64,000 nt of DNA, from assembly GCA_913057725.1 (NCBI GenBank), contig CAJXOS010000005.1, positions 29,403-93,402 on the forward strand. The letters are read 5' to 3'. The notes beneath the pieces are model-generated. The model ran no database searches, was not told where the DNA came from, and worked only from the letters and a program-made list of their open reading frames with translations. Below, piece after piece: positions 1-8,827 of this stretch; position 1 is the stretch's first letter; every line of letters starts with the position of its first letter. The position numbers and the translations under genes were made by a program. Source of the stretch: an uncultured Lewinella sp. GTDB taxonomy: Bacteria; Bacteroidota; Bacteroidia; Chitinophagales; Saprospiraceae.

Positions 1-2
1 GC

Positions 3-542
3 TTCCACTGTCAACATACGTTTGACAATGCAGAAGATGCTGTTGCGGCCTTACCAAATATCTTGGTAGATGTACTCCTATTGGATATTGAACTCCCAGG
101 CATGAGCGGCATCACTGCTCTGCCAAAAATCAAGGCCATCAAACCAGAACTAGATTGCCTGATGCTCACTATCCGCCAGGATGATGAGTCCATATTTAAT
201 GCGATAAGTGCAGGTGCTACAGGCTATTTACTCAAAGACACTGCTCCTACCGAAATACTTAAATCTATACGAGAAGTCCAAGTGGGTGGAGCGCCCATGA
301 GTATGCAGATTGCCCGTCGTGTAGTTGGGTCATTTCAGAAGCTATCCGCATCACCGCTGAGTGATCGGGAGACGGAAATACTCAGACTATTAAGCGAAGG
401 CTTGAATTATCGCCTGATCGCCGAGCAAATATTCCTTTCCCCCCATACGGTAAAGACCCACATCAAGAATATCTATTCTAAACTACACGTCCACACTCGG
501 GCAGAGGCCGTAAAGAAGGCCATTCGAGACAAACTAATCTAG
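3..542 (+). CDS. Response regulator, NarL/LuxR family (5' truncated)
   Basis: Two-component response regulator that would be phosphorylated by a histidine kinase and bind DNA. The frame is open from base 3, so the true start lies outside the window. A receiver domain comes first: the segment LLLDIELPGMSG carries the phospho-acceptor Asp (codon at 84-86), and GYLLKD supplies the conserved Lys of the receiver fold. A LuxR-type helix-turn-helix fills the C-terminus (LSDRETEILRLLSEG, then SPHTVKTHIKNIYSKL). The cognate kinase is probably just upstream, off the window. Only the extreme N-terminus with the acidic pair is missing. Confidence 0.93.
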   Translation, partial: FHCQHTFDNAEDAVAALPNILVDVLLLDIELPGMSGITALPKIKAIKPELDCLMLTIRQDDESIFNAISAGATGYLLKDTAPTEILKSIREVQVGGAPMSMQIARRVVGSFQKLSASPLSDRETEILRLLSEGLNYRLIAEQIFLSPHTVKTHIKNIYSKLHVHTRAEAVKKAIRDKLI

Positions 543-643
543 ATTGACACTGCGGGGTTTCCTCTCAAAATACCCCAAAAGAGCGATTTACTAAGGTTGA
601 ATTCGCCGGTAGTTTTGTTGCAATCAAAATTCAAAACACCGCA

Positions 644-1624
644 ATGAACCTTTCCCAATATTGCTACCTAGCTTTATTCTTGGCACTACCCACCTTGATG
701 TTTGCGCAGCAACGCAAAGCACCATCTTTCACCCCTGGCGAACGCGACATCTTCATTGATTCCCTCTGGAATGAACTGTACGGCGAGGTACCTAGCCTTT
801 GGTCTGTAAGCCGAGGAGGTATCGAGAACATGATCATGGATGATCTCCCCGTAATCGGTTTTACCGATGGTATCAATGAGATCGCTCCGCGGATGGAAAC
901 CGATACTTACCTACCAAAGACATTTACGATAGAACTCGAAGTCTACTTCCATAATGTTGGCAATGAAGGCTATACCATTGAATTTAACCAGGGCCGATTC
1001 GAATTCCGTATCAGTCGACAAGGAATTAGCTATCGACCAGGTTACATTCGAACGGATGTAAAAGAGCTCGTGGGTTGGCGTAAGATCCAAGTAGCAGTCA
1101 ACGGCCAGAGCTTGAAAGTCTACTACGATGGGGAACGACTTGTCAACCATCCTGACATGGGTATAGAACCTACCGAAATGCAACTGACCGTACTTAGTCA
1201 TGGAAGAGCACAGGGCAAGTACGCTATGGTCCGCAACATCCGAGTAGCGGAAGGCGGTGGCACCCTCTATGACCGCTTTAACACCACCGGTGTTTTGGAG
1301 CTCAACAACATTCAATTCGACTATAACGAAGCTACCATCCGGCCTGACGCCCAAGCTGTGATTGACCGAATTGCCGCTATGCTCAAACGTCACACCGAAC
1401 TACAGGTACAGATCGAAGGACACACAGACAAAAGAGGAGATGCAGCCTTCAATCAAACCCTCTCAGAACAGCGTGCAGAAGCGGTAAAACAAGCATTAGC
1501 AAAACAAGGCATTGCAACCGACCGCATGCAGACGATCGGCTACGGCGAAGAAAAACCGCTTGATATAGCGGAAACGCCACAAGCCTGGGCTGTCAACCGA
1601 CGCGTAACGCTTCGGAAGCTCTAA
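644..1624 (+). CDS. OmpA-family outer-membrane/peptidoglycan-binding protein
   Basis: 326 residues with a signal peptide ending around residue 21 (LMFAQ). Residues about 25-215 form a beta-rich region that resembles a LamG/concanavalin-like sandwich (FTIELEVYFHN, GWRKIQVAVNGQSLKVYYDGERL). The last ~110 residues are an OmpA C-terminal domain: LNNIQFDYNEATIRPDA, then IEGHTDKRGD, LSEQRAEAVKQAL and NRRVTLRKL, the residues that bind meso-diaminopimelate in peptidoglycan. Probably anchors the outer membrane to the cell wall. A lipoprotein gene follows after 67 bp on the same strand, likely in one transcript. The N-terminal domain assignment is an inference from pattern only. Confidence 0.9.
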   Translation: MNLSQYCYLALFLALPTLMFAQQRKAPSFTPGERDIFIDSLWNELYGEVPSLWSVSRGGIENMIMDDLPVIGFTDGINEIAPRMETDTYLPKTFTIELEVYFHNVGNEGYTIEFNQGRFEFRISRQGISYRPGYIRTDVKELVGWRKIQVAVNGQSLKVYYDGERLVNHPDMGIEPTEMQLTVLSHGRAQGKYAMVRNIRVAEGGGTLYDRFNTTGVLELNNIQFDYNEATIRPDAQAVIDRIAAMLKRHTELQVQIEGHTDKRGDAAFNQTLSEQRAEAVKQALAKQGIATDRMQTIGYGEEKPLDIAETPQAWAVNRRVTLRKL

Positions 1625-1691
1625 CTACTAGCTACTGCTTCGGTACTAACCCCTAACACTCACCTTTCCAAAACTCAATCAACTAGATATC

Positions 1692-2147
1692 ATGAAGAAT
1701 CTTTTGTTTATCGCCGCCCTTAGCCTAGTAATGGTGGGTATGGCATGTAATAACGATGATGACAACAACCCCGTAACAATGAATGATGATTGTAGCGTCA
1801 GTTACACCATCGACGGGCAGCAGTTTACGGAAAACGACATCGTAGTCTGTGCGCTACTTGATGGAACGCTCAATGTCGGACTGATCGGCTCCAATGACAT
1901 TCAACTCCAAGTAAACAATCTGACCGGTCCTGGAACTTTCACCTTCCCTAATGACGACGTCATCATCCTAGTAGATCTTGACGACGGCACCCGATTGGGT
2001 GCGGAGGCTGGTACCATCACTGTATCTGATCTGTCAGACAGTAAAGCCTCTGGTACTTTTTCTGTTACCCTAAGAGACATCAATGACTGGATGCAAGAGG
2101 GCCCAACGATGAGTTTGACCAATGGCCAGTTCAGCGCCAGTTATTAA
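1692..2147 (+). CDS. Small secreted lipoprotein of unknown function
   Basis: 151 residues. The N-terminus has a hydrophobic stretch followed by a lipobox (VGMAC, lipidated Cys at 19) and an acidic/Asn-rich linker, typical of surface or outer-membrane lipoproteins in Bacteroidota. The rest is Thr/Gly/Asp-rich and predicted beta, with the pattern GPGTFTFPNDD and ASGTFSVTL that recalls the DUF6252-type beta-sandwich seen in many Bacteroidota lipoproteins; this family link is tentative. Two Cys residues (in DDCSV and VVCALL) could form a disulfide. Probably co-transcribed with the OmpA-like gene and ended by the hairpin at 2205-2245. Confidence 0.75.
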   Translation: MKNLLFIAALSLVMVGMACNNDDDNNPVTMNDDCSVSYTIDGQQFTENDIVVCALLDGTLNVGLIGSNDIQLQVNNLTGPGTFTFPNDDVIILVDLDDGTRLGAEAGTITVSDLSDSKASGTFSVTLRDINDWMQEGPTMSLTNGQFSASY

Positions 2148-2204
2148 AGAACTAAGCAAGGATCAGTGTAGGGCTGGAATCCAGCCAAGCTGATTGATTT
2201 GGTG

Positions 2205-2245
2205 GAGGGACAGAAGGTAAAGATCTTCGTCCCTCAGCTATTTTT
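2205..2245. terminator. Rho-independent terminator, bidirectional
   Basis: Stem GAGGGACAGAAG (2205-2216) pairs with CTTCGTCCCTC (2225-2235) with one bulged A, followed by AGCTA and five T. It lies between a plus-strand gene ending at 2147 and a minus-strand gene ending at 2244. A second small hairpin (GGCTGG-aat-CCAGCC, 2172-2186) lies just upstream. Confidence 0.7.
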
Positions 2246-2981
2246 AGGCTTCCCGACAGCGCACCACGAATCGGCGTAGCATTTGGTGCGGCACTTGAGC
2301 TTCCACTTTCTTCACCGCCTGGATAAGCGTTTCGGCAGAGGCCGGATCGAAATAGCCGTGATTTTGGTAATTCTGGATGCGAACAATCATGCCTTGGGCA
2401 TCCAACTCAACATGAAACTGCGTGGCGTAGATGTTTTGCTTAAATCGAATGATCTGCACTGGGCACGCCTCCGAACCCGCTAATAATACTCCTCCTTTAG
2501 GTACAAATTGACAAGCCTCCTTGTGCCCTACAAAAGCAAGAAAAGAGAGTGGTAATCCTGCCAGTAAGGCATCCGTTTTTGCCGCTTCTTGAAGGAAGAT
2601 AGTCGTTGGCCCTGCTTGCTCACCATACTGGGCTTTTGATACTAGGCCATCGGCATAGTTGATGAGTGCTCCCAAACCATAACAACTCCCCAGATACGGT
2701 AGATCCAGTTCAAATAATTGATCGAAGAGCGGAAAAAGCTCTGCCTCGAAGCGGCGTTGGAACTCAGGCTTAATTGCTTCATCATCACTGATGTTGCTTG
2801 GCCCGCCCCCCATGATCACGCCTGCGTATTGCGTTAGGTCAATTCCGGCCACACTCTCCCGTTCCATACGGATACGATGGGTCTCTTCTTCCTGCAGACC
2901 TCCATGGTGCAGGAACGCTTGAAATTCATTATCAGCTACCTCATCGATGGGACGAAGTTGTAAAATCAGGATGGGCTTCAT
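2244..2981 (-). CDS. Class I glutamine amidotransferase-like protein
   Basis: 245 residues of the GuaA-N-type GATase1 fold, annotated in many genomes as type 1 glutamine amidotransferase. The nucleophile elbow is YLGSCYGLGAL with Cys100; the other triad residues are in TQFHVELD (His190, Glu192). GGGPSNISDDE (58-68) matches the oxyanion/G-G-P segment. Stand-alone members transfer or hydrolyse glutamine or gamma-glutamyl compounds, and the substrate cannot be read from the sequence. The HxE spacing has Val instead of the more usual Pro. It ends inside the terminator shared with the lipoprotein gene; arfB lies upstream on the same strand, 68 bp away. Confidence 0.88.
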   Translation of the reverse strand: MKPILILQLRPIDEVADNEFQAFLHHGGLQEEETHRIRMERESVAGIDLTQYAGVIMGGGPSNISDDEAIKPEFQRRFEAELFPLFDQLFELDLPYLGSCYGLGALINYADGLVSKAQYGEQAGPTTIFLQEAAKTDALLAGLPLSFLAFVGHKEACQFVPKGGVLLAGSEACPVQIIRFKQNIYATQFHVELDAQGMIVRIQNYQNHGYFDPASAETLIQAVKKVEAQVPHQMLRRFVVRCREA

Positions 2982-3049
2982 GCTATCGTCTGTTGCGCAG
3001 ACAAATTAGCAAGAAATGGCAAGATGGAAAGAAGATTGAAGGCAGCTCC

Positions 3050-3454
3050 TTAGAACTGTAATTTTTTGCGGTTTGCTTTTCGCTCAGAATGGATACGCTT
3101 ATCCTTTAGGCGCTTGGCCTTGGCCGCAGCACTAGGCCCCTTGCGGCGCTTGCGTTTTTTGGGTACTATCAATGCCTTTTCGAGTAATCGGAAAAACTTC
3201 GCCAATGCCGCCTGCTTATTCTTCAACTGGCTACGGGTAGGGCTGGCAACGATGATCAGTTGCCCTTCCTTATTGAGTTTATTCGCCAAGTTTTTGCGAA
3301 GGCGCTCCTTTTCCTGTTCCGTGAAGGCTGTCGAACGTTCCAGCTCCCATAGAAGCTCTATTCGGGTACTTGTCTTATTGACATGCTGCCCGCCCGGACC
3401 ACTGCTCCGTGTGGCCTTAAAACTGATCTCGTGCCTAAGTAATTCTCTGTTCAT
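3050..3454 (-). CDS. arfB: Alternative ribosome-rescue factor / peptidyl-tRNA hydrolase ArfB
   Basis: 134 residues, the usual length of ArfB (YaeJ/ICT1 family). The catalytic GGQ motif sits at residues 21-23 in RSSGPGGQHVNKTSTR, and the C-terminal ~45 residues are a Lys/Arg-rich tail (KKRKRRKGPSAAAKAKRLKD), which in this family enters the empty mRNA channel of stalled ribosomes. Release factors RF1/RF2 are excluded because the codon-recognition domain is absent. Located between the amidotransferase and the divergent arsR gene. Confidence 0.95.
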   Translation of the reverse strand: MNRELLRHEISFKATRSSGPGGQHVNKTSTRIELLWELERSTAFTEQEKERLRKNLANKLNKEGQLIIVASPTRSQLKNKQAALAKFFRLLEKALIVPKKRKRRKGPSAAAKAKRLKDKRIHSERKANRKKLQF

Positions 3455-3559
3455 AACAGCAACCTAACATCGAAAACTAGTCAACAGTTCCGTTGCGTAA
3501 AAGTGCCCTTCTAAAACGATACAAAGTAAGCTTTTATTCCACTTTTTTTGAGGAAGGAC

Positions 3560-3599
3560 TTGACAAGTAAAATTCTTTTATCGTATATTTGCGATATAA
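3560..3599 (+). promoter_or_regulatory. arsR promoter with overlapping ArsR-type dyad operator
   Basis: TTG at 3560-3562, 21 nt, then TATATTTG at 3584-3591 matches the Bacteroidota housekeeping promoter TTG-N19-21-TAnnTTTG. The dyad TATCG (3579-3583) ... CGATA (3592-3596) brackets the -7 element, the expected position for a repressor that blocks polymerase until arsenite binds. The ATG of arsR follows at 3609. Confidence 0.72.
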
Positions 3600-3608
3600 A
3601 ATAAAAAT

Positions 3609-3935
3609 ATGGCAGTCAATAAGGCAAATATCTTCCCTGCAGAGACCCAAGAGCTGGCCGCACTGGCAAAAGCATTGGCTCACCCTGCGCGGATTGCTAT
3701 TCTGCGTACGCTAGCAGAAAAGAAGAGTTGTATCTGCGGCGAAATCGTGGAGGTACTCCCCTTATCTCAGGCCACGGTATCACAACACCTGAAAGCACTG
3801 AAGGCCGCTGGCCTCATTAGCGGTGAGGTAGAAGGCGTTCGCTCGTGTTACTGTCTTGACACCGAGTACCTAGAGCGGATGACCCCGCTGCTTAGCAACT
3901 TTTTCAAAGAAATTCTTTCACCACAATGTTGTTGA
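3609..3935 (+). CDS. arsR: ArsR/SmtB-family metalloid-responsive repressor
   Basis: 108 residues, winged helix-turn-helix. [16 protein letters not shown] is the family opening helix and [17 protein letters not shown] the recognition helix. Candidate arsenite ligands are Cys41 and Cys43 (SCICGEIV, at the alpha3 position where ArsR proteins carry ELCVCDL), Cys80/Cys82 (RSCYCLD) and a C-terminal Cys-Cys. It ends 31 bp before the preferred ATG of arsM, so the two form an operon. It should bind the dyad in its own promoter and release on As(III), inferred from family knowledge. Confidence 0.92.
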   Translation: MAVNKANIFPAETQELAALAKALAHPARIAILRTLAEKKSCICGEIVEVLPLSQATVSQHLKALKAAGLISGEVEGVRSCYCLDTEYLERMTPLLSNFFKEILSPQCC

Positions 3936-3966
3936 GCCTATGCTCAACGCATTCAATAACTATAAC

Positions 3967-4836
3967 ATGGATAACAAACAAAAAACAGCCGACACATCCA
4001 CTCTGGAACAAGCCTCCTGCTGCGATCCTGGCTGCTGCGGTGATACTAGCGCAAGTACGAGCACCGATTTGAAAGCGATTGTCAAGGAAAAGTACGGGGC
4101 TATTGCGGAGCGTTCGGACGGAAGTGGTTGCTGTAGCAGCACCCCTGATGGCACTTACAGCATTATGGCTGATGAGTACGACGAACTACAAGGCTACGCT
4201 CCAGATGCCGACCTTAAATTGGGCTGTGGTCTACCGACAGAGTTTGCGAAGATTAAAGCTGGCGACACCGTCGTGGATCTGGGTTCAGGTGCGGGTAATG
4301 ATTGCTTTGTTGCACGAGCAGAGACCGGTGAGAGTGGGCAGGTAATTGGTGTAGACTTCACAGACGCTATGCTACTAAAGGCGCGTAACAATGCCCTTAA
4401 GCTCGGCTACAATAATGTCTCATTCGTGAAAGGAGACATCGAAGACATTCCACTTCCAGAGAACCTCGCCGATGTTGTAGTAAGCAATTGTGTCTTCAAC
4501 CTGGTGCCCGATAAGCAAAAAGCTTTCAGCGAGGCACATCGCATTCTGAAGCCAGGGGCACACTTCAGTATCTCCGACATTGTCTTGGAAGGAGACTTGC
4601 CTAAGGCATTACAAAAAGATGCCGAGCTGTACGCAGGCTGCGTAGCCGGAGCAATACAAATGGACGATTATCTACAGCTGCTTCGCGACCAAGGGTTCAA
4701 GCAACTGGAAATTCAGAAAAAGAAATCCATAGAACTTCCACGGGAGGTGCTGGCTAATCATCTTGGGCCAAAGCAAATCGAAGCTTTTAATCAAGACTTT
4801 GGTATCTATAGCATCACCGTTTACGGCGAAAAATAG
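3967..4836 (+). CDS. arsM: Arsenite S-adenosylmethionine methyltransferase
   Basis: 289 residues from the ATG at 3967; an in-frame ATG at 3940 is possible but would add nine unconserved residues. The SAM-binding motif is VVDLGSGAGND (102-112). Conserved As(III)-binding cysteines are visible: Cys55/56 (GSGCCSS), Cys175 (VSNCVFNL) and Cys225 (YAGCVAGA), matching the catalytic Cys set of characterised ArsM enzymes. An extra Cys-rich N-terminus (ASCCDPGCCGD) could bind metalloid or shuttle it. The enzyme converts arsenite to mono-, di- and trimethyl arsenicals in the cytosol. No arsB/acr3 or arsC is nearby, so the unit appears to be methylation-only. Confidence 0.94.
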   Translation: MDNKQKTADTSTLEQASCCDPGCCGDTSASTSTDLKAIVKEKYGAIAERSDGSGCCSSTPDGTYSIMADEYDELQGYAPDADLKLGCGLPTEFAKIKAGDTVVDLGSGAGNDCFVARAETGESGQVIGVDFTDAMLLKARNNALKLGYNNVSFVKGDIEDIPLPENLADVVVSNCVFNLVPDKQKAFSEAHRILKPGAHFSISDIVLEGDLPKALQKDAELYAGCVAGAIQMDDYLQLLRDQGFKQLEIQKKKSIELPREVLANHLGPKQIEAFNQDFGIYSITVYGEK

Positions 4837-4858
4837 CATCACTGCTCTAAGTCAAAAA

Positions 4859-4903
4859 CAACAGGCCAAGGATTTACAACTGTAGATCTGAGGCCTGTTT
4901 TAA
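4859..4903 (+). terminator. Possible terminator downstream of arsM
   Basis: AACAGGCC (4860-4867) pairs with GGCCTGTT (4892-4899), with a 24-nt loop and TTTTAATTT after the stem. The loop is long, so the call is moderate. The rest of the 262-bp gap to 5099 shows only a possible -7 box (TACTTTTG, 4971-4978). Confidence 0.45.
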
Positions 4904-5098
4904 TTTCGGCTATGGCACAGCCTTATCTAGTTGGTTCAAAACAGGCAATACATACTCCCGATATTTATAGTACTTTTGCTAATACATTTAGCAGGAGATA
5001 CTCAGCCTGTTATCTGCCCCCTTCCCTGAATAACCTCGCAAAGCAAAGTTTGCCAAACATTGGCATTGCCCCTTATTTGAACTTGATTTGACGAACTG

Positions 5099-6442
5099 AT
5101 GCTCAAAGGATCATTAAATCCGGCGGTTATCCTTCTGCAACGGAAGTACCGATCTCTGCAGCAACAACTTGTGCGCTTGCGGGAGAAAGAGCGGCATTTG
5201 TCTGTCATTAATAGTTTTGCCTCCGCACTTCTCAAACAACGAACCACGGAAGAGATCGCCTGGTCGATCACCAATAATGCAATCGCTAAGCTTGGCTTTG
5301 AAGATTGCGTGGTATACCTATTGAATGAAGAGGATCAAGTACTGGAACAAGTAGCTGCCTATGGGCCCAAGAACCCACGAGGCACGGAAATTCGGGATCC
5401 TATTGTCATTCCGGTAGGACAAGGCATTGTCGGCACCGTCGCTGCAACAGGACAAGCAGAGTTGATTGGGAACACTGCTAAAGACTCCAGATACATCCCT
5501 GATGATATGGTACGTTTGTCAGAACTAGCCGTACCGATCAGCTCTGAAGGGAAAATTATCGGTGTCATTGATTCTGAGCATAGTGCTTCCAATTTCTTCA
5601 ATGAAGAACACTTACATCTCCTAGAGACTATTGCCGCCTTAGCCGCCACAAGTTTTCTGCAGGCACAGACACAGAAGAAACTACGTAGATATCGGGAGGC
5701 GCTAGAACGACAAGTGGCACAGAAGACCATTAACCTGCAAGAGATGGTCAACAAACTGCAAAGCTCTAACGAAGATCTAGAGGCCTTTGCCTATGCGGCC
5801 TCACACGATCTGCGCGAACCCATCCGGACCATTGCTAGTTTCTTGCACTTGATAAAGAGAAGAAGTACTGGCCCGATACCCGATGAGACAGAAGAATACC
5901 TGGATTACGCTATTGATGGGGCACACAGGATGAATCAACTCTTAAGTGGACTTCAGGCTTATGCTACACTGAATGACAACCAGTTGGAAAAAAGCCCAAT
6001 TGAACTGAATCATGTGGTGCAGGCTTGCCTAAAAGATCTGTCTTATTCCATTAAGAAACATAATGTCAGGATAGATTATCCAGAAGCTTTACCGATCGTT
6101 CAAGGGTACCCTACCCTTTTGCACCAGCTTTTGCAGAACCTCTTGGCTAACGCCATAAAATTCCACCGGCCTGGCATTACCCCTCACATTCAAATTAGCT
6201 ATTGTGAGGACAATGAATGGCACCACTTCGCTATTGAAGACAATGGTATTGGTATCGACCCAGAGTTTGCCAATCGGATTTTCGATCTCTACACCAGGCT
6301 CAACAACAGAAAGGAGTACGGCGGCACCGGCTTGGGCCTCAGTATTTGCAAAAAGATCGTCTCCAAACACGGCGGGAAAATCACGGCCGCTCCTGCGCCA
6401 TCCGGCCAGGGCGCACGTATCTCATTCTGCTTGCCGCGTTAG
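5099..6442 (+). CDS. Cytosolic GAF-domain sensor histidine kinase
   Basis: 447 residues, no membrane segment. Order: short coiled coil (10-35), GAF domain (about 40-190; IPVGQGIVGTVAATGQ and AVPISSEGKIIGVIDSEH are typical), a linking coiled coil (190-225), HisKA with phospho-acceptor His236 (SHDLREP), and HATPase_c with N box (LLQNLLANAIKF), G1 box (EDNGIGID) and G2 box (GGTGLGLSI). The GAF domain probably senses a small soluble ligand. No response regulator is adjacent, so it is an orphan kinase. An upstream stop in frame fixes the ATG at 5099 as the first possible ATG start, leaving a long leader. Confidence 0.92.
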   Translation: MLKGSLNPAVILLQRKYRSLQQQLVRLREKERHLSVINSFASALLKQRTTEEIAWSITNNAIAKLGFEDCVVYLLNEEDQVLEQVAAYGPKNPRGTEIRDPIVIPVGQGIVGTVAATGQAELIGNTAKDSRYIPDDMVRLSELAVPISSEGKIIGVIDSEHSASNFFNEEHLHLLETIAALAATSFLQAQTQKKLRRYREALERQVAQKTINLQEMVNKLQSSNEDLEAFAYAASHDLREPIRTIASFLHLIKRRSTGPIPDETEEYLDYAIDGAHRMNQLLSGLQAYATLNDNQLEKSPIELNHVVQACLKDLSYSIKKHNVRIDYPEALPIVQGYPTLLHQLLQNLLANAIKFHRPGITPHIQISYCEDNEWHHFAIEDNGIGIDPEFANRIFDLYTRLNNRKEYGGTGLGLSICKKIVSKHGGKITAAPAPSGQGARISFCLPR

Positions 6443-6478
6443 GCAATGCGAGCCTATTCCTCGTTCCAAACTTAATCG

Positions 6479-7225
6479 CTAACTATAGCTGGGCCCTTCC
6501 AATTCTTCCAAGGTCACTACTGCTCCAGCTGCGGTACCCAATGGCAAAGCAAACAGGAATCCAACTACCGTCATAAGCAAGAGTACGAATACGGCACCAT
6601 TCCCAATAGCAAGCATTCGATTGGCCTTTACAAAACGTACACTTTCACGTACGCCCATTCTACGCTCTAGCGTAAAATCGAAGTTACCAAAGCCCGCATA
6701 ATAGGCTTGTACTGCTATGATTAAGATTGGAATAGCGGGACTGAACACCGGGATAATAATTCCCAGAAGAAGCAGTAGAATGGTAAAGAATATTTCCCGA
6801 ACTATATTGCGCAGAGCAATTCGAACACCCCGCACGAGATCACTCAACATCTTGCCAATACTAAAGGGCTGAGGCGGAATGTCGGGATACAACTTATGCT
6901 CTAGCTTCTCAGACAACAAACTCATAAACGGAGAAGCAACTGCCATGATAATATAACGGAAGATCAGCAGTGTAAAGGCCACTAAGCTTACGCCCCCCAT
7001 AACGGTAGCAATCTTCATAAAGGTGGCTTTCCCCCATTCAAATGGATAAAAGGAGATCAGCCAGCCTCCCATATCATCACTAATGCCATAAGCTGCTCTT
7101 AGCACCACAAAACCCAACACTAAACTGAGTAGCACTGGGATCCAGAAATACAACCACAAGCCGTGCTTAGAGATCAGTTGCAATCCTCGCAAATAGGATG
7201 TTGCACCATAGAGAAACCGTTGCAT
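6479..7225 (-). CDS. EI24-domain (CysZ-like) integral membrane protein
   Basis: 248 residues from the ATG at 7225, the start of MQRFLYGATSYLRG. The frame runs on upstream to 7354, but that extension is Arg/Pro-rich and does not fit the family. About five to six hydrophobic segments are seen: after LISKHG, around VSLVAFTLLIFRYIIMAVAS, IFFTILLLLLGIIIPVF, PILIIAVQAYYAGF and AVFVLLLMTVVGFLFALPLG. The YYAGF-FDF-LERR stretch is characteristic of the EI24/CysZ family, whose best-known member aids sulfate uptake. Transport function here is unproven. Convergent with the GAF kinase, 36 bp between stops. Confidence 0.82.
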   Translation of the reverse strand: MQRFLYGATSYLRGLQLISKHGLWLYFWIPVLLSLVLGFVVLRAAYGISDDMGGWLISFYPFEWGKATFMKIATVMGGVSLVAFTLLIFRYIIMAVASPFMSLLSEKLEHKLYPDIPPQPFSIGKMLSDLVRGVRIALRNIVREIFFTILLLLLGIIIPVFSPAIPILIIAVQAYYAGFGNFDFTLERRMGVRESVRFVKANRMLAIGNGAVFVLLLMTVVGFLFALPLGTAAGAVVTLEELEGPSYS

Positions 7226-7438
7226 AATTTGTGTTTCGTTTACCACAATTATCGCCCCCTCCGGCAGAATATGCAAGCTCTTTCTACGAAGATATGCTCT
7301 AGGTCGGCGAATGATAACGGTACTGTCCATGGGTGGTGGCCGACAGTAGATCAATAAGAAAGCTCACTACGTTCGTGGTAAAACTAATCGCAATAGGAAA
7401 GCGAGTGCCTACTATCAAGAACGCAGTGAACTTTTATA

Positions 7439-8734
7439 CTATGGATTCATCTGTAAGTAATCCAGAGCAAAGTTTGAGTAGAGTTCAACTCCCAGTTGCA
7501 GACCAGACTCATCAATATAAAAATCAGGCGTGTGGTGTGGAGCTGCCTCCGCAGGATCTTGATCGGCTGGCATTCCACCTAGAAATACAAACAATCCAGG
7601 CACCTCGCGAGCATAAAAGGAAAAGTCTTCTGCACCAGTCCGCGCACGCGTCAGAATTACATTATCCACGCCCGCAACAGCTTGCATGGTTTTGCCCATC
7701 ATCTGCGTCAAATCTGGATCATTGTAGGTCACTGGATACCCCTTTTCAATAGTTACTTCAGCAGTAGCACCGGAAGCTTCCGCTATGTTGGTTACCGTAC
7801 GGTGAATGCGTTCGTGAATTTCACGCTGCATCTCCGGATCAAGGGTACGGATAGTACCAATCATCTCTACCTCTTCAGGAATGATATTGCTACGAACACC
7901 ACCGGTAATCTTACCGATGCTGATCACTGCGGCCTCCTTGGTTAATTCTGTTTGGCGGCTTACGATCGTTTGCAGGCCAAGGATAATCTGAGCGGAGACG
8001 GTCACCGGGTCAACCCCAGTCCAAGGCGTGGAGCCGTGGGTTTGCTTACCGCGCACCTTTATCACTAGGCGATTCACAGCAGCCAAAGCACCGCCGGGCT
8101 TAAATCGCACTTCTCCTACTGGTGTCTTAGAATTGATATGAATACCAAAAACAGCGTCCACATCTGGCTCCTTGAGGACACCTTCTTTTACCATGAGTTC
8201 TGCACCACCTTCTTCTCCTGGAGGGGCGCCCTCTTCTGCTGGCTGAAAGATGAAGACAACTGTACCAGGGATCTCATCGCGCATCTCGGCTAAGATTTCG
8301 GCAGCTCCCATTAGCATAGCTACGTGAGTGTCGTGCCCACAGGCATGCATCACACCCGTTTCTGTCCCCAAAAAGGTAGTACGCACTTTACTCGCAAACG
8401 GAATATCCACCCGTTCCGTTACCGGCAAAGCATCCATATCAGCTCGCAGGGCTACCGTCTTACCAGGTTTACCACCGCGCAAAACGCCTACCACTCCAGT
8501 TAGAGCCACTTCTCGCTGCACTTCAATGCCTAGGCCTTCCAGATGAGCAGCTACCATTTTAGCCGTTTCGTATTCCCGATTACTTAGCTCAGGGTGTTCG
8601 TGTAAATATCGACGCCATTCAATGACGCGTTCTTCAATGGCCGTTGCTTTATCATGTACAACAGCTTGGAAATTACCCTGTGCAAAGCCAATCATGCTCC
8701 ACAGGAGGCAAAAGGAAAGTAATACTCGTTTCAT
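7439..8734 (-). CDS. Secreted M20-family amidohydrolase (IAA-amino acid/hippurate hydrolase-like)
   Basis: 431 residues with a signal peptide (cleavage near FAQG, residue 18-20). Metal-binding and catalytic motifs of the M20D amidohydrolases are present: ALRADMDALP (95-104), MHACGHD (129-135, with Cys132 as the family metal-bridging residue) and FQPAEEG (163-169, catalytic Glu167/168). A lid domain follows (KVRGKQTHGSTPWTGVDP) and a C-terminal GAEDFSFYAREVPG motif. The enzyme cleaves N-acyl amino acids or similar amides, probably in the periplasm. The substrate cannot be decided from the sequence. The 213-bp gap to the EI24 gene shows nothing clear. Confidence 0.92.
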   Translation of the reverse strand: MKRVLLSFCLLWSMIGFAQGNFQAVVHDKATAIEERVIEWRRYLHEHPELSNREYETAKMVAAHLEGLGIEVQREVALTGVVGVLRGGKPGKTVALRADMDALPVTERVDIPFASKVRTTFLGTETGVMHACGHDTHVAMLMGAAEILAEMRDEIPGTVVFIFQPAEEGAPPGEEGGAELMVKEGVLKEPDVDAVFGIHINSKTPVGEVRFKPGGALAAVNRLVIKVRGKQTHGSTPWTGVDPVTVSAQIILGLQTIVSRQTELTKEAAVISIGKITGGVRSNIIPEEVEMIGTIRTLDPEMQREIHERIHRTVTNIAEASGATAEVTIEKGYPVTYNDPDLTQMMGKTMQAVAGVDNVILTRARTGAEDFSFYAREVPGLFVFLGGMPADQDPAEAAPHHTPDFYIDESGLQLGVELYSNFALDYLQMNP

Positions 8735-8827
8735 ACCAGTCTTTTCGATAATAATTACAAAGATGAGCTACCTGCGAATGCAAATAGCGACTGCATAAAG
8801 TTAACGAACCTAGCGGAAGGGATTCAA

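Noticed and set aside
911..1393. 160-codon minus-strand frame opposite the OmpA-like gene
   Set aside because: Antisense of a gene with a signal peptide and OmpA domain; no domain of its own.
3066..3467. 133-codon plus-strand frame opposite arfB
   Set aside because: Complete antisense shadow of a gene with a clear GGQ motif.
7226..7354. 43-codon N-terminal extension of the EI24 protein
   Set aside because: Arg/Pro-rich, not family-like; the ATG at 7225 gives a normal start.
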